In this document: positions 1 to 8,712 of the stretch, in pieces
How the letters are laid out: every line of letters starts with the position of its first letter
Position numbering within the stretch: the first letter of the stretch is position 1
NCBI GenBank assembly: GCA_017456805.1
Contig: JAFTIQ010000034.1
Coordinates: 124,001-188,000, forward strand
Source: Lentisphaeria bacterium
GTDB taxonomy: Bacteria > Verrucomicrobiota > Lentisphaeria > Victivallales > UBA1829
Direction of reading: 5' to 3'
DNA length: 64,000 nucleotides
Program-made: the position numbers and the translations under genes
The notes under the pieces: generated by a model
The model's input: the letters and a program-made list of their open reading frames with translations, nothing else
What the model was told of the DNA's origin: nothing
The model's database searches: none

Positions 1-1
1 G

Positions 2-214
2 CGGGAACCGGAGAACAAATATGATGATCTGGCGATCCGGGTGGACAATCCGGCGGGAGAAAAGCTGGGGTACATTCCCCGCAGAAAGAATGAGATTCTT
101 GCCCGTTTGCTGGATGGGGGAAAAATGCTGTACGGGAAAGTCTCGGAAACTGATATTTCAGGGGACGGCGGCTGGGTGGAGATTTTTATTCAAATTTACA
201 TGAAAGAACTATGA
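2..214 (+). CDS. HIRAN-domain protein, C-terminal fragment
   Basis: This is an open frame running in from the left edge; the start lies outside the window. The visible ~70 residues open with REPENKYDDLAIRV and continue with GEKLGYIPRR and NEILARLLDGG, the conserved core of the HIRAN domain. HIRAN is a small beta-barrel that in the HLTF/Rad5 family binds 3' DNA ends; stand-alone bacterial HIRAN proteins are usually about 100-150 residues and of unknown role. The protein ends with the domain (TGA at 212-214), so nothing follows HIRAN. Its N-terminus and operon partners cannot be seen. Confidence 0.8.
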   Translation, partial: REPENKYDDLAIRVDNPAGEKLGYIPRRKNEILARLLDGGKMLYGKVSETDISGDGGWVEIFIQIYMKEL

Positions 215-313
215 TTCCGGGCGAAATGATATCCAGTTTTTTCATTCGTGATTTTCAGATTCATTTTCTGCCGGGATGTTCGAAAAGGATATGCTTTTTT
301 TTTGAATAAAAAC

Positions 314-342
314 TTGAAAATGAATCCGGGGGGATGTAACTT
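314..342 (+). promoter_or_regulatory. sigma-70-type promoter for the GH42 gene
   Basis: TTGAAA at 314-319 and TAACTT at 337-342 with a 17-bp spacer, placing the transcript start about 25 bp before the ATG at 375. A sequence match only. Confidence 0.5.
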
Positions 343-374
343 AGACCGAAATCAATTAAAAAAGGAATCGCTTA

Positions 375-2387
375 ATGAAAATTGAAGTCGGAACATCCTA
401 TTATCCGGAGAACTGGAATCGCAACCGGATCATTTATGATGCGGAATTGATGCAGAAAGCAGGCTTGAGCTATGTCAGAATGGGGGAATTTGCCTGGTCA
501 CATATAGAACCGGTGGAAGGGGCGTTTCAGATCGACTGGCTGGAAGAAGCCGTTGAAATTTTTGCGGAACATGGGATCCGTTCTGTTCTTTGCACGCCCT
601 CGGCGGCAGTTCCAGCCTGGTTATGTAAAAAACATCCCTCCATTCTGCGGATGAGCCGGAGCGGAGAACGGGCTTATCTCGGAGTGCGGCATCACACCTG
701 TTATACTTCAAAGATTCTGCGGGAATATATCCGAAAGATCACAATCAAGCTGGCAGATCATTTCCGGGAGAATCCGAACGTTGCGGCATGGCAAATCGAA
801 AATGAACCGGGAGCCAGCAGGTTTCTGGAGTGTCATTGCGAGGATTGTCAAGCCGGGTTCCGGGAATATCTCAGGGAGAAATATCAGACGATCAGCGCTT
901 TGAACAAAGCATGGAAAGCAACGTTCTGGAGCGGGGAATTTTCCGATTGGAATGAAATTGATCTCAGTGCGCTGATTGAAAACACGCAATCCTGCAAGTC
1001 CCTGGAATCCTGGAGATTCCGCAGCAGGGAACAGGCGGAATTTGTCAAGTTTCAAGCGGATATCATCCGGGAAAGGATCCCGGGAGTGCCCATTGGAACA
1101 AATAATTATTCCATCTTTGATTTATATGAAGGCTTTGCCTCGCTTGATTTTGCGGGAAATGATGTTTATCCCAACTACGGTGCCTCCAAAGAACGGATGC
1201 TTGATCCATTCCGCAATAAAATGGATCAAGCCGTTTATTCCGGAGTAAAACCGGGCGTTGCGCCCTGGATTCTGGAGACTCCGCCGAACCCCGGCTGGCC
1301 CATGAAAGATCTTACAAACTTCTTTTTCTGGTTTTATGCCGGATCAGGCAACAGCAAAATCTTCTATTTCCCTTGGGGGAATGCCATGACAAGCGATGAA
1401 AAAATTCATCATTCCATTGTGGATGCGTTCAGCAAAACCGGCCCCCAATATGAAGCCTTGAAGAAAATGATCGCAGAAGCAGACCGCGTTCTGGCTCCTT
1501 ATCCGGAACTTCCCCTGCCCCACAATCCATGCGCAATCATCAAAGATCACGATGCAGAATGGATGTATGGCGGAAGCATGGATTCCCGCAGAATCACATT
1601 CCTGAACATCTTCAAAGAATTGTATCAATCGTTGTGCAAAATTGCAGATTATCCGGAAATCATTTCTTCCGCGGCAGACTGGTCCTCTTACAAATTGATC
1701 GTCCTTCCCGTTCAGAATCATATCAGCAGAGAACTGGCAGAGAAAATGAGGGGTTTTGTAAACAATGGCGGTGTGCTGGTGATGAACGGCTCCTCAGGAT
1801 GTTTCGATCAGTACGGAAACTATTTTGACGGAATCGTTCCGGAACATGTTCATGATCTGTTCGGGGTGGAAGTCGGGGAAAATATGCCTTGCAAATCCTA
1901 TGAGCCCATCTTTGAAAATACACCGGAATTTTTCCGGAAAGAACCTGTCGTCAAGGGAGTTCTTGACGGAGAGGAAGTTCGTGGAACACTCTCGACCTGG
2001 ACAGCCTATCTTCGCACGACTTCGGCTGAGACAATTCTTTCCTTTGAAAATTCCCAGCTGGCAGGCCACCCCTTCTGCACCATCAACCGGTACGGGAAAG
2101 GTGCTGCGATTTATTACGGAGCGGACCGGATCGATCAGGCATTGAGTGACAAGCTCATCCGTTTTGCAGCAAAACAAGCCGGTGTGACACCTGTCCCCTA
2201 CCCGGAAAAAATATCTGTCATCAAACGGGGAAATCTGGCTTTCTTATTCAATTTCGGAGATGAAACCATTACGTTTCCGGCAGGATTCAGCGAAAAAAAT
2301 CTGATTGGAAACGCATTGCAGGGAACACAGATCACCTTGCAGCCCCAGGAATATGCTCTGGCAGAAATCTCTGCGAGGAAAGGATAA
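375..2387 (+). CDS. GH42 beta-galactosidase
   Basis: Hydrolyses terminal beta-galactosides. The 670 residues match the usual GH42 length and three-part plan: TIM barrel (about 1-380), trimerisation domain (about 390-590) and small C-terminal beta domain. The N-terminus GTSYYPENW is diagnostic. The acid/base is Glu144 in IENEPG and the nucleophile is Glu301 in WILETPP. Cys109 and the CHCEDC cluster (153, 155, 158) fit the zinc site of many GH42 enzymes. There is no signal peptide, so it is probably cytoplasmic. The stop is 2 bp from the next start at 2390, suggesting a two-gene operon. The ATG follows an AAAGGAA ribosome site. Confidence 0.92.
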   Translation: MKIEVGTSYYPENWNRNRIIYDAELMQKAGLSYVRMGEFAWSHIEPVEGAFQIDWLEEAVEIFAEHGIRSVLCTPSAAVPAWLCKKHPSILRMSRSGERAYLGVRHHTCYTSKILREYIRKITIKLADHFRENPNVAAWQIENEPGASRFLECHCEDCQAGFREYLREKYQTISALNKAWKATFWSGEFSDWNEIDLSALIENTQSCKSLESWRFRSREQAEFVKFQADIIRERIPGVPIGTNNYSIFDLYEGFASLDFAGNDVYPNYGASKERMLDPFRNKMDQAVYSGVKPGVAPWILETPPNPGWPMKDLTNFFFWFYAGSGNSKIFYFPWGNAMTSDEKIHHSIVDAFSKTGPQYEALKKMIAEADRVLAPYPELPLPHNPCAIIKDHDAEWMYGGSMDSRRITFLNIFKELYQSLCKIADYPEIISSAADWSSYKLIVLPVQNHISRELAEKMRGFVNNGGVLVMNGSSGCFDQYGNYFDGIVPEHVHDLFGVEVGENMPCKSYEPIFENTPEFFRKEPVVKGVLDGEEVRGTLSTWTAYLRTTSAETILSFENSQLAGHPFCTINRYGKGAAIYYGADRIDQALSDKLIRFAAKQAGVTPVPYPEKISVIKRGNLAFLFNFGDETITFPAGFSEKNLIGNALQGTQITLQPQEYALAEISARKG

Positions 2388-2389
2388 CG

Positions 2390-3631
2390 ATGATGGAATT
2401 GAACGATTTTTGCCGGGAACTCGGAATCGGGACAGCAGAAGAATTTCAGCTGAAACCTGTCTGGAATGATTTGACCCTTGACTGGAACGGAGAATTACCC
2501 TTTTTTCTGAATATGGAGTTCTTCGACAGGGTTTATCCATTTTGCAAATCGGCTTTTCCGATGGAACAGGCCCGTCCCCTCGCAGAAGAGGTGATCCGGA
2601 TCGCCAAAGAAAATCCGGTGATCGCACTTCTTGCCCACGCAGTCTATCGCGGAGCTTATCTGCTCAATCCGATTTTTGAATTCACCTTTCTGAAAGATCC
2701 ATTTCCCCTGCTGGGAGAAAAATGTTCCGGCATGTTCAGCGTGATGATCGCCATGGGGGCTTATCCCTTGATCGTCAAAGGATATAAAGAATCAGAGATT
2801 CCGGAAAAATATGCAAGAGATATCATGCAGTGGGTCGGCGGGACGATGAGTCTTTACCGTTTGAGCAATCCCGACAGAATCGGGCGTCCCTTCCAATTCA
2901 ATTGGATCCGACGGTATATCGACAAGACGCTTTTCCGGATCGGAAGATTGGAATTCCTGAGCCATCCGTATCCGGATTTTCTCCCGGCGATCTATCGGAA
3001 CCGCAAAGGTGATTTGCGTGTATTCTGCCGGGACGGCTGGACCTTCCGGGCAGATGGTCAGCGCGCAACGATGTGGGATCAGATCACCTTTACAGCACAG
3101 CTGACTGTTACAGAGAAGACGATCACCGGAACCAGGTGTCTGCCTGACGGATCCGTGGATTTTGAACATACAGAAACCATCCGGAAAGAGGAATGGTTCC
3201 CGGCTGCCTCCCCCTGGGATAACTGTCCTTCCATGCATATTTCCGCCGGATTGCCCATGCCTTTTGAAGAAGTCAAAGAGTCCATGCTGGCTGCCAGAAC
3301 CTTTTTTGAAACCTGTTTCCATCAGAGAGTTCCCATGTTCTGCTGCTGGTCATGGATCTTCTGTCCGGCCTGGGAAGAATATCTGCCGAACTCCAACATA
3401 GTCCGCTTCCGACGGGAAGCTTTTGCATTTCCGTCCACCGTCAATGACAAACATCCGGGTATGATTTTCATTTTCGGAAGGGCAGATGTTTCTCCGGAGG
3501 AACTGCCGGCGTCAAATAAAATGCAGACGATCTATCAGGAGGCACACAGAAAAAATCAGACCGGTTACGGCGGGATCTTTGTTTTAACAGAAGATCTGGA
3601 AAAACTTGGAAATCAATATTACCGGAAATAA
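2390..3631 (+). CDS. Acyltransferase-like protein (NAT_N/GNAT_C, DUF5596 type)
   Basis: A 413-residue cytoplasmic protein. The C-terminal part has the pattern I associate with the GNAT-like C-terminal domain (DUF5596 group): SMHISAGLPM near residue 280, then CWSWIFCPAWEEYLP followed by SNIVRF, ending in an FGR strand. The N-terminal ~200 residues are helical and fit the paired N-acyltransferase domain. Substrate is unknown; related genes often sit beside glycosidases in gut bacteria, as here directly after GH42. The frame opens with ATGATG; AGGAAAGGA in the end of the GH42 gene serves as ribosome site. Family assignment is from memory of the motif, not a search. Confidence 0.55.
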   Translation: MMELNDFCRELGIGTAEEFQLKPVWNDLTLDWNGELPFFLNMEFFDRVYPFCKSAFPMEQARPLAEEVIRIAKENPVIALLAHAVYRGAYLLNPIFEFTFLKDPFPLLGEKCSGMFSVMIAMGAYPLIVKGYKESEIPEKYARDIMQWVGGTMSLYRLSNPDRIGRPFQFNWIRRYIDKTLFRIGRLEFLSHPYPDFLPAIYRNRKGDLRVFCRDGWTFRADGQRATMWDQITFTAQLTVTEKTITGTRCLPDGSVDFEHTETIRKEEWFPAASPWDNCPSMHISAGLPMPFEEVKESMLAARTFFETCFHQRVPMFCCWSWIFCPAWEEYLPNSNIVRFRREAFAFPSTVNDKHPGMIFIFGRADVSPEELPASNKMQTIYQEAHRKNQTGYGGIFVLTEDLEKLGNQYYRK

Positions 3632-3644
3632 TCCGCCTGCCCGC

Positions 3645-3673
3645 TTGAATCTGAACAGTTTTCACAGTATATT
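3645..3673 (+). promoter_or_regulatory. sigma-70-type promoter for the phosphodiesterase gene
   Basis: TTGAAT at 3645-3650, a 17-bp spacer and TATATT at 3668-3673, about 40 bp before the start codon at 3713. This separates the gene from the GH42 operon. Confidence 0.6.
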
Positions 3674-3712
3674 AGCGGAAGTATCATCAAAACCGATTGA
3701 AAGGAACTGAAT

Positions 3713-4498
3713 ATGACTTGCCGTTCTCTTACATACTTTTGCGAACATCCGGAATACTTTATGATCACCGCTCACCGGGGAGCTTCTTATGAATTTCCCG
3801 AAAACACCCTGCTCTCCATGCAGAAAGCCGTGGAGGCAGGCGCAGATATGATCGAATTCGATTTGCGGGGCACAAAAGATAATATCCCTGTGCTGCTCCA
3901 TGATCAAACGATCGACAGGACCTGCGACGGCTCCGGGATGCCGGAAGAGTTTACCCTGGCAGAGCTCAAGAAGTTCAACTGTTCTTATTTCCTGCAGGGA
4001 GAACGCCGCTGCGCTCCGGTTTGCAAAGATCTGCAAATTCCTGCATTTGAAGAAATCCTGGAAGACCTTCATGGAAAAGTCTGCATGAATATTCAGGTTT
4101 ACGCAAAAAACGATGAAACCCTGAAAAACATCTGCGATTTGTTCAAAAAATATGAAATGTATGATTACGGATATTTCACCATCACGCCGGACTATATTGA
4201 GCGGGTTCGTGCCATTGATCCGGAAATCGAATTCTGCACGACCCGCGGCTGGAAGGACCGCTCTTCCCCGGAAACACTTCAGATCTGCAAAAAACAGGAC
4301 CATTGCCGATTTGTACAGCCCGTCAGAGAATTCACAACGGAAGAGGATTTCGCCCTGATCCGTTCACTCGGACTCCGCAGCAATGTCTTTTTCTCGGATG
4401 ACCCTCAGGAGATGCTGCAGCTGAAATCCATGGGTGCACATGGAATCCTCACCAATAAAGCGCACCTGATGTGCCGGAACAGACCCGCCGTTTCCTGA
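3713..4498 (+). CDS. Glycerophosphodiester phosphodiesterase
   Basis: Cleaves glycerophosphodiesters to glycerol-3-phosphate and an alcohol. The 261-residue protein carries the GDPD signature: HRG at about residue 21 (AHRGASYEFPENT), the metal-binding EFD and LLHD motifs (IEFDLRG, PVLLHDQTIDRT), then a TIM-barrel tail. Length fits cytoplasmic GDPDs; there is no signal peptide. The ATG at 3713 has GAAAGGAA upstream; an internal ATG just before ITAHRG would give a shorter form starting directly at the motif. It has its own promoter and ends seven bases before a convergent gene. Confidence 0.85.
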   Translation: MTCRSLTYFCEHPEYFMITAHRGASYEFPENTLLSMQKAVEAGADMIEFDLRGTKDNIPVLLHDQTIDRTCDGSGMPEEFTLAELKKFNCSYFLQGERRCAPVCKDLQIPAFEEILEDLHGKVCMNIQVYAKNDETLKNICDLFKKYEMYDYGYFTITPDYIERVRAIDPEIEFCTTRGWKDRSSPETLQICKKQDHCRFVQPVREFTTEEDFALIRSLGLRSNVFFSDDPQEMLQLKSMGAHGILTNKAHLMCRNRPAVS

Positions 4499-4504
4499 GC
4501 TTAC

Positions 4505-4969
4505 TCAATTGGAACCGAAACGTTTTTGTTGGCGGTCCAGCAGAAATTTTACTGTGGCCACCTGTGCATTGAGCATTCGGGATAACACATTTTCCTCCAC
4601 CAGAATTGCAATGCAATGTTCGGGTTTTGCGAATTCCTGATTTCCGCTCAGCAAAGAGATATCACAGTATACGCTTTCAATGGCATTTTCCTTGACCTCT
4701 GAAAAATCCGGAATTTTGAACAGAGAGACTGCAGGCTGATCTCCGGATAAGTTCCTGATCGATTGTTTTGTCAGCAGGATGCTTCTGGCTTTGGAACTGC
4801 GGAAAATATACTTTTTCTTCTGCAGCGCAATCAAATGAAAAAATGCAGTTGATGTTTTGATGCGGAAAAAATCTGCAATCTCATAAATCGTCGGTGACAT
4901 TCCGTTCTGCTCTGAAAAATCCCGGATGAATTCCAGGACTTCCCTTTGTTTTTGCGTCAAAGACTTCAT
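4505..4969 (-). CDS. LexA-like repressor without peptidase domain
   Basis: A 154-residue protein. Residues 1-65 match the LexA winged-helix DNA-binding domain (LTQKQREVLEFI, GMSPTIYEIA). In LexA this is followed by a self-cleaving S24 peptidase with an Ala-Gly cleavage site, a catalytic Ser (GDSM) and a Lys. None of these is seen here; the remaining ~85 residues (VSLFKIPDFSE, EFAKPEHCIAILVEEN) do not resemble S24. The protein is too short for LexA (about 200) but shows no frameshift. It is probably a DNA-binding regulator that RecA cannot inactivate by cleavage; its targets are unknown. It has a near-consensus promoter of its own. Confidence 0.7.
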   Translation of the reverse strand: MKSLTQKQREVLEFIRDFSEQNGMSPTIYEIADFFRIKTSTAFFHLIALQKKKYIFRSSKARSILLTKQSIRNLSGDQPAVSLFKIPDFSEVKENAIESVYCDISLLSGNQEFAKPEHCIAILVEENVLSRMLNAQVATVKFLLDRQQKRFGSN

Positions 4970-5025
4970 GACACATCCCCCCTTCTGTATATTGTTACTC
5001 TCACGGATTTTCTCCGGTTCTTTTT

Positions 5026-5054
5026 AGTATAACACTTGTCAGTTAAAAAGTCAA
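5026..5054 (-). promoter_or_regulatory. Near-consensus promoter of the LexA-like gene
   Basis: Read on the minus strand: TTGACT (5054-5049), 17-bp spacer, TATACT (5031-5026). The leader to the ATG at 4969 would be about 50 bases. Confidence 0.75.
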
Positions 5055-5276
5055 GTCTATTTTTACAAAAGAAGCACATTTCATACAATTTTTATTAAAT
5101 ATTTTAAAATATCATCCAATTATACAAACAAATTATTATCTAATATTTATTGCATAAACCATTTTTAATAGCAATTATGAATTATTTATCCAACAGAAAA
5201 ACGAGTTGAATTTACAACAAAACATTTCTCTTCACAACAGAACCCTTCTTTCCGTTCCGGAACCTTGATTTTCAGC

Positions 5277-5304
5277 TTGTATTTACCGGAAATAATGCTA
5301 TATT
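5277..5304 (+). promoter_or_regulatory. Promoter of the rfb operon
   Basis: TTGTAT at 5277-5282, a 16-bp spacer ending in TGC, and TATATT at 5299-5304; the ATG of rfbB follows at 5368. Confidence 0.5.
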
Positions 5305-5367
5305 AAGACTGAGATTTGAAATTGCAAGAGAGTTGCAGAAAGCCAATCTAACCAGGGATTATCACAC

Positions 5368-6438
5368 ATGAACAGAATCATAGTAACGGGAGGCGCCGGT
5401 TTTATCGGTTCCGCAGTCGCGCGATATATCATCCGGAACACAGAGGATGAGGTTTGTGTTGTGGATAAACTGACCTATGCCGGGAATCTGGAAAATCTTG
5501 CTCCGGTATCCTCTGATCCTGCCTTTCATTTTGAAAAGGCTGATATTTGCGATAAGGCAGAAATGGACCGGATCTTTCAGGAATTCAAGCCGACTCATGT
5601 GATGCATCTTGCCGCGGAAAGCCACGTTGACCGCTCGATCGACGGGCCCGGAGAATTCATTCAAACCAATATTTTCGGAACCTATACCCTTCTGGAAGCT
5701 GCCAGAAAATATTATCATTCTCTGGAGGAAACCGAAAAAAACAAGTTCCGTTTTCATCATATTTCCACGGATGAAGTCTATGGAGATCTGGAAGGACCGG
5801 AAGATTTTTTCCGGGAAACCACACCTTATGCCCCCAGTTCACCCTATTCCGCAAGTAAAGCGTCCAGCGATCATCTTGTCCGCGCATGGAAACGCACGTT
5901 CGGTCTTCCGACGGTGGTAACCAACTGTTCCAATAATTATGGACCCTATCATTTTCCGGAAAAGCTGATCCCGCTGATCATTCTTCATGCATTGGACGGA
6001 AAGGAACTCCCGGTCTATGGACAGGGCTTGCAGGTTCGGGACTGGCTTTATGTGGAAGATCATGCTTCCGCGCTCTATCTTGTTGCAACAAAAGGCGTTC
6101 CGGGAGAAACATACAACATCGGCGGGCATAACGAAAAACGGAATATCGATGTCGTCAAAAAGATTTGCGCTCTTCTGGATGAGCTGCGCCCGAGAAGTGA
6201 CGGCAGGAAATATGAAGAGCAGATCGTTTATGTCAAGGATCGTCCGGGACATGATATGCGTTATGCGATCGACCCTTCCAAAATTGCCCGTGAATTGGGC
6301 TGGAAACCGCAGGAAACATTCGAAAGCGGGATCCGGAAAACCGTTGAATGGTATTTGGAACAGAAAGAAAACTGGTGTGCTCACGTTTTAAGCGGAGCAT
6401 ACAAAATGGAACGTCTCGGAACAGGGGAGGAAAAATGA
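5368..6438 (+). CDS. rfbB: dTDP-glucose 4,6-dehydratase
   Basis: Second step of dTDP-L-rhamnose synthesis: dTDP-glucose to dTDP-4-keto-6-deoxyglucose. An extended short-chain dehydrogenase of 356 residues, the usual size. The NAD-binding [14 protein letters not shown] is at the N-terminus, STDEVYGDL holds the active-site Thr-Asp-Glu, and [10 protein letters not shown] holds the Tyr-x3-Lys pair. First gene of a four-gene unit; its TGA overlaps the next ATG (ATGA at 6435-6438), so the genes are probably translationally coupled. Confidence 0.95.
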   Translation: MNRIIVTGGAGFIGSAVARYIIRNTEDEVCVVDKLTYAGNLENLAPVSSDPAFHFEKADICDKAEMDRIFQEFKPTHVMHLAAESHVDRSIDGPGEFIQTNIFGTYTLLEAARKYYHSLEETEKNKFRFHHISTDEVYGDLEGPEDFFRETTPYAPSSPYSASKASSDHLVRAWKRTFGLPTVVTNCSNNYGPYHFPEKLIPLIILHALDGKELPVYGQGLQVRDWLYVEDHASALYLVATKGVPGETYNIGGHNEKRNIDVVKKICALLDELRPRSDGRKYEEQIVYVKDRPGHDMRYAIDPSKIARELGWKPQETFESGIRKTVEWYLEQKENWCAHVLSGAYKMERLGTGEEK

Positions 6439-7301
6439 AAGGTATTGTTCTTGCCGGTGGAGCCGGAACCAGACTTCATCCGATCACCCGGGGAGTCTCA
6501 AAACAGCTCCTCGGAGTCTATGATAAACCCATGATTTTTTATCCGATCAGCGTTCTGATGCTGGCTGGGATCCGGGATATTCTTGTGATCACTACCCCCG
6601 AAGATCAGCCCAGTTTCCAGAGACTTCTGGGAGATGGAACCCAGTTCGGAGTCAAATTTTCCTATGCGGTTCAGCCGAAACCGGAAGGTTTGGCACAGGC
6701 ATTTCTGATCGGGAAAGAGTTTATCGGGAAAGATTCCGTTGCATTGGTGCTCGGAGATAATATTTTCTATGGAGCAAATTTGAGAAAGCTTCTGAAAAAG
6801 GCGGTAGAACGGGAATCCGGGGCAACTGTTTTCGGGTATTACGTCTGTGATCCGGAACGGTTCGGAGTGGTGGAATTCGATGCGGAAGGGAAAGCCATTT
6901 CCATTGAAGAGAAACCCCTTCAGCCGAAATCCAATTATGCCGTTACCGGACTCTATTTCTATGATAACGATGTCGTGCGGATCGCCGAAGGAATCAAACC
7001 CTCTGCACGGGGAGAATTGGAAATCACAGCCGTCAACAATGCCTATTTGCAGGCCGGCAAACTGAATGTGGAAATCTTCAAACGCGGTTACGCATGGCTC
7101 GATACCGGAACCCATGACAGTATGCTGGATGCGGCAAACTTCATCCGGACAATCATCACAAGACAGGGATTGCAAATCGCTTGTCTTCAGGAAATTGCAT
7201 ACGAAAATGGATGGATGACCAAAGAGGATATCCGGGAGAGCTGCAAAGATATGCTCAAAACAGAATATGGACAGTATTTGATGAGGATGATCGAACAATG
7301 A
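6435..7301 (+). CDS. rfbA: Glucose-1-phosphate thymidylyltransferase
   Basis: First step of dTDP-rhamnose synthesis: glucose-1-phosphate plus dTTP to dTDP-glucose. The start is set at MKGIVLAGG, with a GGGGAGG ribosome site; the frame is open further upstream but that part lies inside rfbB and has no family similarity. The 288 residues carry the nucleotide-binding [11 protein letters not shown], the KPMIFYP motif and LGDNIFYG, and match RmlA length. ATGA overlaps join it to rfbB and rfbC. Confidence 0.95.
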   Translation: MKGIVLAGGAGTRLHPITRGVSKQLLGVYDKPMIFYPISVLMLAGIRDILVITTPEDQPSFQRLLGDGTQFGVKFSYAVQPKPEGLAQAFLIGKEFIGKDSVALVLGDNIFYGANLRKLLKKAVERESGATVFGYYVCDPERFGVVEFDAEGKAISIEEKPLQPKSNYAVTGLYFYDNDVVRIAEGIKPSARGELEITAVNNAYLQAGKLNVEIFKRGYAWLDTGTHDSMLDAANFIRTIITRQGLQIACLQEIAYENGWMTKEDIRESCKDMLKTEYGQYLMRMIEQ

Positions 7302-7870
7302 ACGTGATTGATACAGCGATCCCGGAAGTGAAAATCATTGAACCGAAAGTTTTCGGGGATGCCCGCGGTTATTTTTTTGAATCCTGGAGCGAAAAGAACT
7401 ATCGGGAAGCCGGAATCGATTGCCGGTGGGTGCAGGATAATGAATCCAGGTCCCGCTACGGAGTTTTGCGCGGATTGCATTATCAGGCAGCACCTTACAC
7501 TCAGGCAAAACTCGTCCGGGTGATCCGCGGAGCTGTTCTTGATGTGGCTGTGGATATCCGGAAAGGCTCTCCCACATTCGGAAAACATGTGGCGGTGGAA
7601 CTGACAGAAGAAAATAAACGTCAGCTCTTTGTTCCCCGGGGATTCGCTCACGGTTTTTCTGTTCTTTCCGAAGATGTGATCTTCTGTTACAAGTGCGACA
7701 ACTTCTATGCTCCGGAGTATGAACGGGGGCTTGCATTTGATGATCCGGAACTCGGAATCGATTGGAAAGTGGATCTGACCAAAGCCCTGCTCTCTGAGAA
7801 AGACAGAAAGAATCCCCTTTTCAAGGATGCGGAACTCTTTGACTTCAACACAAAGGATTATCTGAAATGA
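7298..7870 (+). CDS. rfbC: dTDP-4-dehydrorhamnose 3,5-epimerase
   Basis: Epimerises dTDP-4-keto-6-deoxyglucose at C3 and C5. A 190-residue cupin starting at [10 protein letters not shown]; the upstream extension of the frame is inside rfbA. It contains [10 protein letters not shown], the catalytic-His motif [25 protein letters not shown] and [10 protein letters not shown], all typical of RmlC. It starts in the ATGA at 7298-7301 and ends in another at 7867-7870. Confidence 0.95.
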   Translation: MNVIDTAIPEVKIIEPKVFGDARGYFFESWSEKNYREAGIDCRWVQDNESRSRYGVLRGLHYQAAPYTQAKLVRVIRGAVLDVAVDIRKGSPTFGKHVAVELTEENKRQLFVPRGFAHGFSVLSEDVIFCYKCDNFYAPEYERGLAFDDPELGIDWKVDLTKALLSEKDRKNPLFKDAELFDFNTKDYLK

Positions 7871-8712
7871 AAGTGCTTCTTACCGGCGGAAAAGGGATGC
7901 TTGGCAGAACATTATGTGCGGAACTCTCTGATTTTGAAATCATTCCGACGGATCTTCCGGAGGCGGATATCACCAATGAATCCGGCTTTGATGCGCTGTT
8001 GAAACAGGAAAAACCGGATGCCGTGATCCATTGTGCCGCAATGACCGCCGTGGATAAATGCGAGACGGAAACCGATCTGGCATACAAGCTCAATGCCTTC
8101 GGAACTGCCAATGTGGCTTCCGCATGTCACAGAAACGGAATCCGGCTCATTGCGATCTCAACTGACTATGTCTTTGAAGGAAATTCGGAACGCCCTTATC
8201 ATGAATTTGACCGTCCGAACGGCGGGAATACGATTTACGGAAAAAGCAAATTTGCCGGAGAAGAAGCGATCCGGCATCATTGTCCGAACCATGTGATCTG
8301 CCGGATCTCCTGGCTCTACGGAGCGGGCGGTCCAAGCTTCGTCCACACAATGATCAAACTGGCCGATGGAACCCGACCGGAATTGAAAGTCGTTGCAGAT
8401 CAGATCGGCAATCCCACGAGCACAACAGCTGTCGCCCGGGCATTGCGTAACATCCTCAACCGGAAAGAGTTGACAGGAACCTTCCATCTGACTTGCGAAG
8501 GAGAGGCAAGCTGGGCGGAATTTGCAGAAGAGATCTTCCGTCTGAAAGGAATCTCTCAGAAAGTAACTCCCTGCACAACGGAAGAATTCCCCCGCCCTGC
8601 CCCGCGTCCGGCAAACTCAAGACTGGATAAAATGATGCTGCGGCTCGCCGGACTGCCCCCGATGCCCCATTGGAAAGAAGCTCTGGCTGAATTCATTGCA
8701 GCAGAATTCTGA
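7867..8712 (+). CDS. rfbD: dTDP-4-dehydrorhamnose reductase
   Basis: Last step: NAD(P)H reduction to dTDP-L-rhamnose, a precursor of O-antigen or other surface glycans. The 281-residue protein has the N-terminal TGGKGMLGRTL, ISTDYVFEG, the Tyr-x3-Lys pair in IYGKSKFAGEEA and the SWLYG motif. It ends at 8712, directly against the stop codon of the convergent priA gene with no space for a separate terminator. Confidence 0.94.
   Translation: MKVLLTGGKGMLGRTLCAELSDFEIIPTDLPEADITNESGFDALLKQEKPDAVIHCAAMTAVDKCETETDLAYKLNAFGTANVASACHRNGIRLIAISTDYVFEGNSERPYHEFDRPNGGNTIYGKSKFAGEEAIRHHCPNHVICRISWLYGAGGPSFVHTMIKLADGTRPELKVVADQIGNPTSTTAVARALRNILNRKELTGTFHLTCEGEASWAEFAEEIFRLKGISQKVTPCTTEEFPRPAPRPANSRLDKMMLRLAGLPPMPHWKEALAEFIAAEF

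Larger units (their letters stand above)
4970..5367. other. AT-rich divergent intergenic region
   Basis: No gene is visible in these ~400 bp. They hold the promoter of the LexA-like gene on the left and that of rfbB on the right. Positions 5041-5220 contain only 35 G or C in 180 bases (19%), far below the flanking genes, with runs of A and T that would favour curvature or melting. An imperfect inverted repeat ACTTG/CAAGT (5034-5038 and 5052-5056) overlaps the -35 of the LexA-like gene and could be its operator. Confidence 0.7.
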
